From Methanobacteriota archaeon (lineage in GTDB: Archaea > Thermoplasmatota > Thermoplasmata > RBG-16-68-12), in contig VBLZ01000075.1 in assembly GCA_005878515.1 (NCBI GenBank), positions 1-17,119 on the forward strand: 17,119 nucleotides of DNA, written 5' to 3'. This document shows positions 14,566-17,119 of this stretch, piece by piece. Numbering within the stretch: the stretch's first letter is position 1; the number at the start of each line of letters is the position of its first letter. Under the pieces are notes generated by a model. It saw only the letters and a program-made list of their open reading frames with translations, did not search any database and was not told the DNA's origin. Position numbers and translations under genes: made by a program.

Positions 14566-14572
14566 TCACGCG
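14559..14572. terminator. Hairpin spanning the two convergent stop codons
   Basis: CGCGT and ACGCG form a perfect 5-bp stem around AGTC. It contains the TAG of the CARDB-like gene and the TGA of the opposing gene, which abut with no spacer. It could serve as a short bidirectional 3' end signal, but there is no U-tract. Confidence 0.3.
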
Positions 14573-15177
14573 GGCTCAAGCAGCCAGACGTCGGAATGGT
14601 TCCGCATCAGCATGCCGAGTTTCGTGCGGCTGATCCCGGCGCGCTTCAGGAGGGCCTCGAGGGTCGGGCCTTCCGGGAGCTGGACGTCCCCGTCGACCCA
14701 CGCGGAGGCCACGGGCTCGTATCGGACGCCGTCCCGGCCCACGTGGACGCGGGCCGCCGCCGCCTCGCGGAACGTATGGAGCACGACGTGCACCGAGGTC
14801 ACAGCGGTCGGTCGGACCTTGTGATTGTAGTATTGCGCGACCTCGCGGTGGACCGGTGCGAAGGCGCCGACCCGCTTCGCGTACTCCCGCCAACCGCGCT
14901 CGAACGGAGAATGGAACGTGGACATGCAGTGATCGGTGATCGGACGGACTTCCTCGAAGGTCGAGAGGATCGACTGGCCCGTCGACAGGGCCGAGAGGAA
15001 CTCCGACCACGTGGTGTACTCCTCCTTCGGCATGGATCCCGCGAGGTTCTTCGCGAGCGACACGAGGTAGTTGTTCAGCCCGGCGATGCCGACCTTCGTG
15101 GCGATGTCCTCTAGGAACAGGTGGGTCGCGATCTCGACGAACGGGTTGCTCTCCGGCATCCGGGATTCGGACGCCAT
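14566..15177 (-). CDS. Unknown protein, paralog of the upstream cysteine-bearing protein
   Basis: This 203-residue soluble protein is not recognised, but it aligns with the gene immediately upstream. Shared patterns are NLAGSMPKEEYTTWSEF with NLASRMGKEAYLGWTSF, RPITD with TPLTD, FAPVHR with YVPTIFR, and TFRE with RFRE. Where the paralog has Cys-x-x-Cys (VCNFC), this copy has T-S-V-H, so a single His replaces the second Cys. A C-terminal segment of about 55 residues (VDGDVQLPEG, then a helical LLKRAGISRTKLGMLM) looks like a small separate domain. The ATG at 15177 is one base after the upstream stop, with GGGAGA at 15186-15191 as Shine-Dalgarno site. MPESN at 15159 is an alternative start. Confidence 0.75.
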   Translation of the reverse strand: MASESRMPESNPFVEIATHLFLEDIATKVGIAGLNNYLVSLAKNLAGSMPKEEYTTWSEFLSALSTGQSILSTFEEVRPITDHCMSTFHSPFERGWREYAKRVGAFAPVHREVAQYYNHKVRPTAVTSVHVVLHTFREAAAARVHVGRDGVRYEPVASAWVDGDVQLPEGPTLEALLKRAGISRTKLGMLMRNHSDVWLLEPA

Positions 15178-15178
15178 C

Positions 15179-15799
15179 TCAGCGCTCTCCCTTGATCCGC
15201 GCGCCGCGCATGACGAGCGCGTAGACGCACTCGTAGTTCCTCAGGAGGGCACGCATGTGGTCCTCGTTGATGTTCACCTGGGCCACGTTCTTCGAGGAGA
15301 TCTTCGTCTCCCCGCTCCATCCGCGGGTGGCGAGGAGGAAGCAGGCGAGCGAGTTCCCCGACACGGAGATGTTCTTCGCGATCTCCTCCCGGAACCGTTC
15401 GTGGAATACGCAGAAATTGCAGACCGCGATGTTGTGCACGTTTTCATTGTACTCGTCCGTCACGGCCTTGTCCGCCGGACTCATCCGCCCGACCGCGAAC
15501 CGCGTCCGGAAAATCGTCGGGACGTAGCAGCACTGGCGCATCGCATACAGATACCCGACGACGTCCCCGTCGACGTCCGTGATCGCCATGTCCGTGAGCG
15601 GCGTAACGTCGCCTTCGATGCTGAAGGCGGTGCGGGCCTCCCGGACGGCCACGTTGAACGAGGTCCATCCGAGGTACGCCTCCTTGCCCATGCGGCTCGC
15701 GAGATTGTCCCCCACCCGCTGCCAGAACTCGACGACGCCGTCCGCTCCGGCCTTCTCGATCATGTCCTCGATCAGGGACGCGAGAGCGACGTCGATCAT
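15179..15799 (-). CDS. Unknown protein with cysteine cluster, likely sensory or regulatory
   Basis: The 206-residue product is soluble and of no family I can name with confidence. It has paired or spaced cysteines at RQCCYVP and VCNFCVFHERFREE, with nearby His residues, which could bind a metal or cofactor. Overall it is reminiscent of small archaeal V4R-type ligand-binding proteins, but that is only an impression. It is paralogous to the next gene. A strong GGAGGA site (15804-15809, minus) lies 4-5 bases before the ATG at 15799, and the Roadblock-like gene ends 17 bases upstream, so they are one operon. The open frame runs on upstream of this ATG, but there another frame carries the real gene. 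Confidence 0.78.
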   Translation of the reverse strand: MIDVALASLIEDMIEKAGADGVVEFWQRVGDNLASRMGKEAYLGWTSFNVAVREARTAFSIEGDVTPLTDMAITDVDGDVVGYLYAMRQCCYVPTIFRTRFAVGRMSPADKAVTDEYNENVHNIAVCNFCVFHERFREEIAKNISVSGNSLACFLLATRGWSGETKISSKNVAQVNINEDHMRALLRNYECVYALVMRGARIKGER

Positions 15800-15816
15800 G
15801 AGGTCCTCCGGCCTCC

Positions 15817-16605
15817 TCACACGAAGGAGCTGATCACTTGCTTCAGGTGCGCGCGCCACTCTTTCTCGGCCTTCGCGGCGACTGCATCGCCTTCGAGATC
15901 CCGCAGCCGGTCGACGACGATCGTCAGGAATCGGTCCCAATGCCCCGCCGTCATGTAGGGCGCGGTCGTGCCGACCTCGTTGTAGGCCATCGTGACGATT
16001 TCCTGGAGATGACCCGGCCCGACGAGCGCGCCGAGCTTCGACTGGAGGTACTGCGCAATCTCCTTGTTCTTCTTGAACTCCTTCGTCTCGCCGAACTTCT
16101 CGACGAACAGGATCCGGGTGAGCCGCTTCAGTTCCCCCGCGACGGCCTCGTCGTAGGAGGCGAGGACTTCCGGGGTGATCGGCTTGGACTCGAACAGATG
16201 ACGCACGACGATGGACGTCTTGACCACGTTCGCGAGAACGCCTTGCATCTTCGTGATTTCGACGGGCCTCGTCGTCAGGAAGACGAGGAACGCTCGCTCC
16301 CCGACGCCCGAGATGATGATCGTGCCCGCCTCGAACTGCTGGACGGACATCATCATGTTCTGTCCGCTCAGCTGGTTGCAGATGTGCGCCAGATTGCCCT
16401 TCAGGAGATTCAGCAGGCGGTACTCGCGGGGGTCGAGCTGGTTCGGGATGGACGACGAGAAGATGCGGCCGTCCACGCCGGAGAACATCGCGATGTCGAG
16501 GCTGTTCTCCTCCCGTGCCCGCCGCAACTCCGTCTCCAGGAGGTGCTTCAGATGGCCGACCGTTTCGGCGCCCATCGTCTTGTCGACTTGGCCGGCATAC
16601 GGCAT
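15817..16605 (-). CDS. Roadblock/LC7-like regulatory protein
   Basis: The 262-residue protein has an N-terminal alpha/beta region (about 33-136) with the Roadblock/LC7 pattern. DIAMFSGVDGRIFSSSIP forms the first hairpin, a helix NLLKGNLAHICNQL follows, then SVQQFEAGTIIISGVGERAFLVFL and a last helix. Such domains usually form platforms for small GTPases or other NTPases and act in polarity, motility and signalling. The C-terminal half (140-262) is mostly helical and not recognised. The ATG at 16605 directly follows the TAG of the KaiC-like gene with no gap, so the pair is coupled. MGAETVG at 16575 is an alternative start. An ATPase next to a Roadblock-like partner suggests a regulatory complex. 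Confidence 0.75.
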   Translation of the reverse strand: MPYAGQVDKTMGAETVGHLKHLLETELRRAREENSLDIAMFSGVDGRIFSSSIPNQLDPREYRLLNLLKGNLAHICNQLSGQNMMMSVQQFEAGTIIISGVGERAFLVFLTTRPVEITKMQGVLANVVKTSIVVRHLFESKPITPEVLASYDEAVAGELKRLTRILFVEKFGETKEFKKNKEIAQYLQSKLGALVGPGHLQEIVTMAYNEVGTTAPYMTAGHWDRFLTIVVDRLRDLEGDAVAAKAEKEWRAHLKQVISSFV

Positions 16606-17119
16606 CTAGCCGCCCCGCTTCAGCCCGTACGAGTTGAATAGGATCTGGAGCGCTTCCTCCGGAGAATAGTCGTAATCCCAGCTTTTCTGCATCCGTCGGA
16701 TCCGCTCGACGACCCGCGTCGGGGCTTTCATCCCTTCCGCGGTCTTGATCGCGTTTTCGAAGACTTTTCCGTGACTGCGCGTCTGCTCGTCCGGGATCTC
16801 CACCGGGCTCGCGCGGACGATGATGCCCACGCCGCGGGCGAAGAGGTACGGATACACGCCCTCGCCATGGTGGACGCCCCGCATCTTCAGCAGCTTCAGG
16901 GTCCGGTTGAACGCGCCACCGATCGGGTAGTATTCGAGGTGAATCGCGCCGTCGGACAGGTAGATCGGCAGGAGGACGTCCTCGCCGATCGTCTCCCCAG
17001 GTCTCGCGTGCTCTTCGACCGTACACAGGACGACTCCGAGTTCCTTGAGCGTGTAGAACAGCTTGCCGATCAGCTCGCGCTGCTCCAACTTCTCCGCGGT
17101 GGCCCAGATCACGGGCGTC
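16606..17119 (-). CDS. KaiC-like ATPase, C-terminal part (5' end beyond window)
   Basis: The frame is open to the right edge, so the N-terminal half with the P-loop is not visible. The 170 visible residues contain the last strands of a RecA/KaiC core. LSDGAIHLEYYPIG leads into LKLLKMRGVHHGEGVYPYLF and GVGIIV, matching the KaiC-family K-M-R-G-x-x-H signature seen in the gene at 1365. A further 70-residue helical tail (MKAPTRVVERIRRMQKSWDY onward) extends beyond the usual single-domain end and may be a contact region. It is the first visible gene of the minus-strand operon. A GvpD- or ArlH-like function cannot be judged from this fragment. Confidence 0.78.
   Translation of the reverse strand, partial: TPVIWATAEKLEQRELIGKLFYTLKELGVVLCTVEEHARPGETIGEDVLLPIYLSDGAIHLEYYPIGGAFNRTLKLLKMRGVHHGEGVYPYLFARGVGIIVRASPVEIPDEQTRSHGKVFENAIKTAEGMKAPTRVVERIRRMQKSWDYDYSPEEALQILFNSYGLKRGG

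Noticed and set aside
15800..17026. Upstream extension of the 206-residue protein to a 615-codon frame
   Set aside because: The extra part is Arg/Pro-rich and overlaps the Roadblock-like and KaiC-like genes in another frame. A strong Shine-Dalgarno site marks the true start at 15799.

Overview
The window looks like a piece of a GC-rich archaeal chromosome, most likely from the Thermoplasmatota, though I cannot prove the lineage from sequence alone. The archaeal evidence is a class III (euryarchaeal-type) pilin signal, an AglB/STT3 oligosaccharyltransferase, KaiC-like ATPases, an archaeal-length Tsr3, 3-hexulose-6-phosphate synthase, and TATA boxes 25-30 bases before start codons. Many single genes or first genes appear leaderless. 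Genes inside operons use Shine-Dalgarno sites and sometimes TTG or GTG starts.

Layout. At 1-505 (minus, cut by the left edge) lies 3-hexulose-6-phosphate synthase, divergent from an F420-dependent NADP reductase-like gene (595-1242). Next come a KaiC-like ATPase (1365-2132) and an overlapping KaiC-like partner without a P-loop (2125-2700). They precede two nearly identical tandem type IV pilin genes (2879-3352 and 3377-3850) that end at a strong hairpin. After about 280 gene-free bases, which may hold a small structured RNA, come two minus-strand genes, a DUF3303-like protein and an RDD membrane protein. A plus-strand pair follows, a class I methyltransferase and the rRNA acp-transferase Tsr3. 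Then there is a minus-strand cluster of a Trm112-like zinc protein, a doubtful small ORF and a two-helix membrane protein.

The centre of the window is one 6.5-kb gene (7294-13794) for a 2166-residue protein. Its N-terminal part is a complete-looking oligosaccharyltransferase with an STT3 membrane domain, a TIxE loop and a WWDYG motif. It is fused to about 1,250 residues of repeated carboxypeptidase-regulatory/SdrD_B-like and NEW3-like beta-sandwich modules and ends in its own C-terminal membrane anchor. The tail carries about 20 N-glycosylation sequons. A coupled gene (13798-14565) encodes a secreted, membrane-anchored CARDB-like protein with similar features. Together these suggest an enlarged, probably self-glycosylated cell-surface glycosylation machine, which is the most unusual thing here.

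The right end (14566-17119, minus) is a tight operon: the C-terminal part of a KaiC-like ATPase, a Roadblock/LC7-like protein, and two paralogous proteins of unknown family, one with a cysteine cluster and one without. It resembles a signal-transduction cassette. Pilins, pilin-adjacent KaiC-like proteins, the glycosylation enzyme and this cassette make the window look like a cell-surface and sensing neighbourhood. That linkage is inference. I saw no tRNA, rRNA, CRISPR array or transposase.
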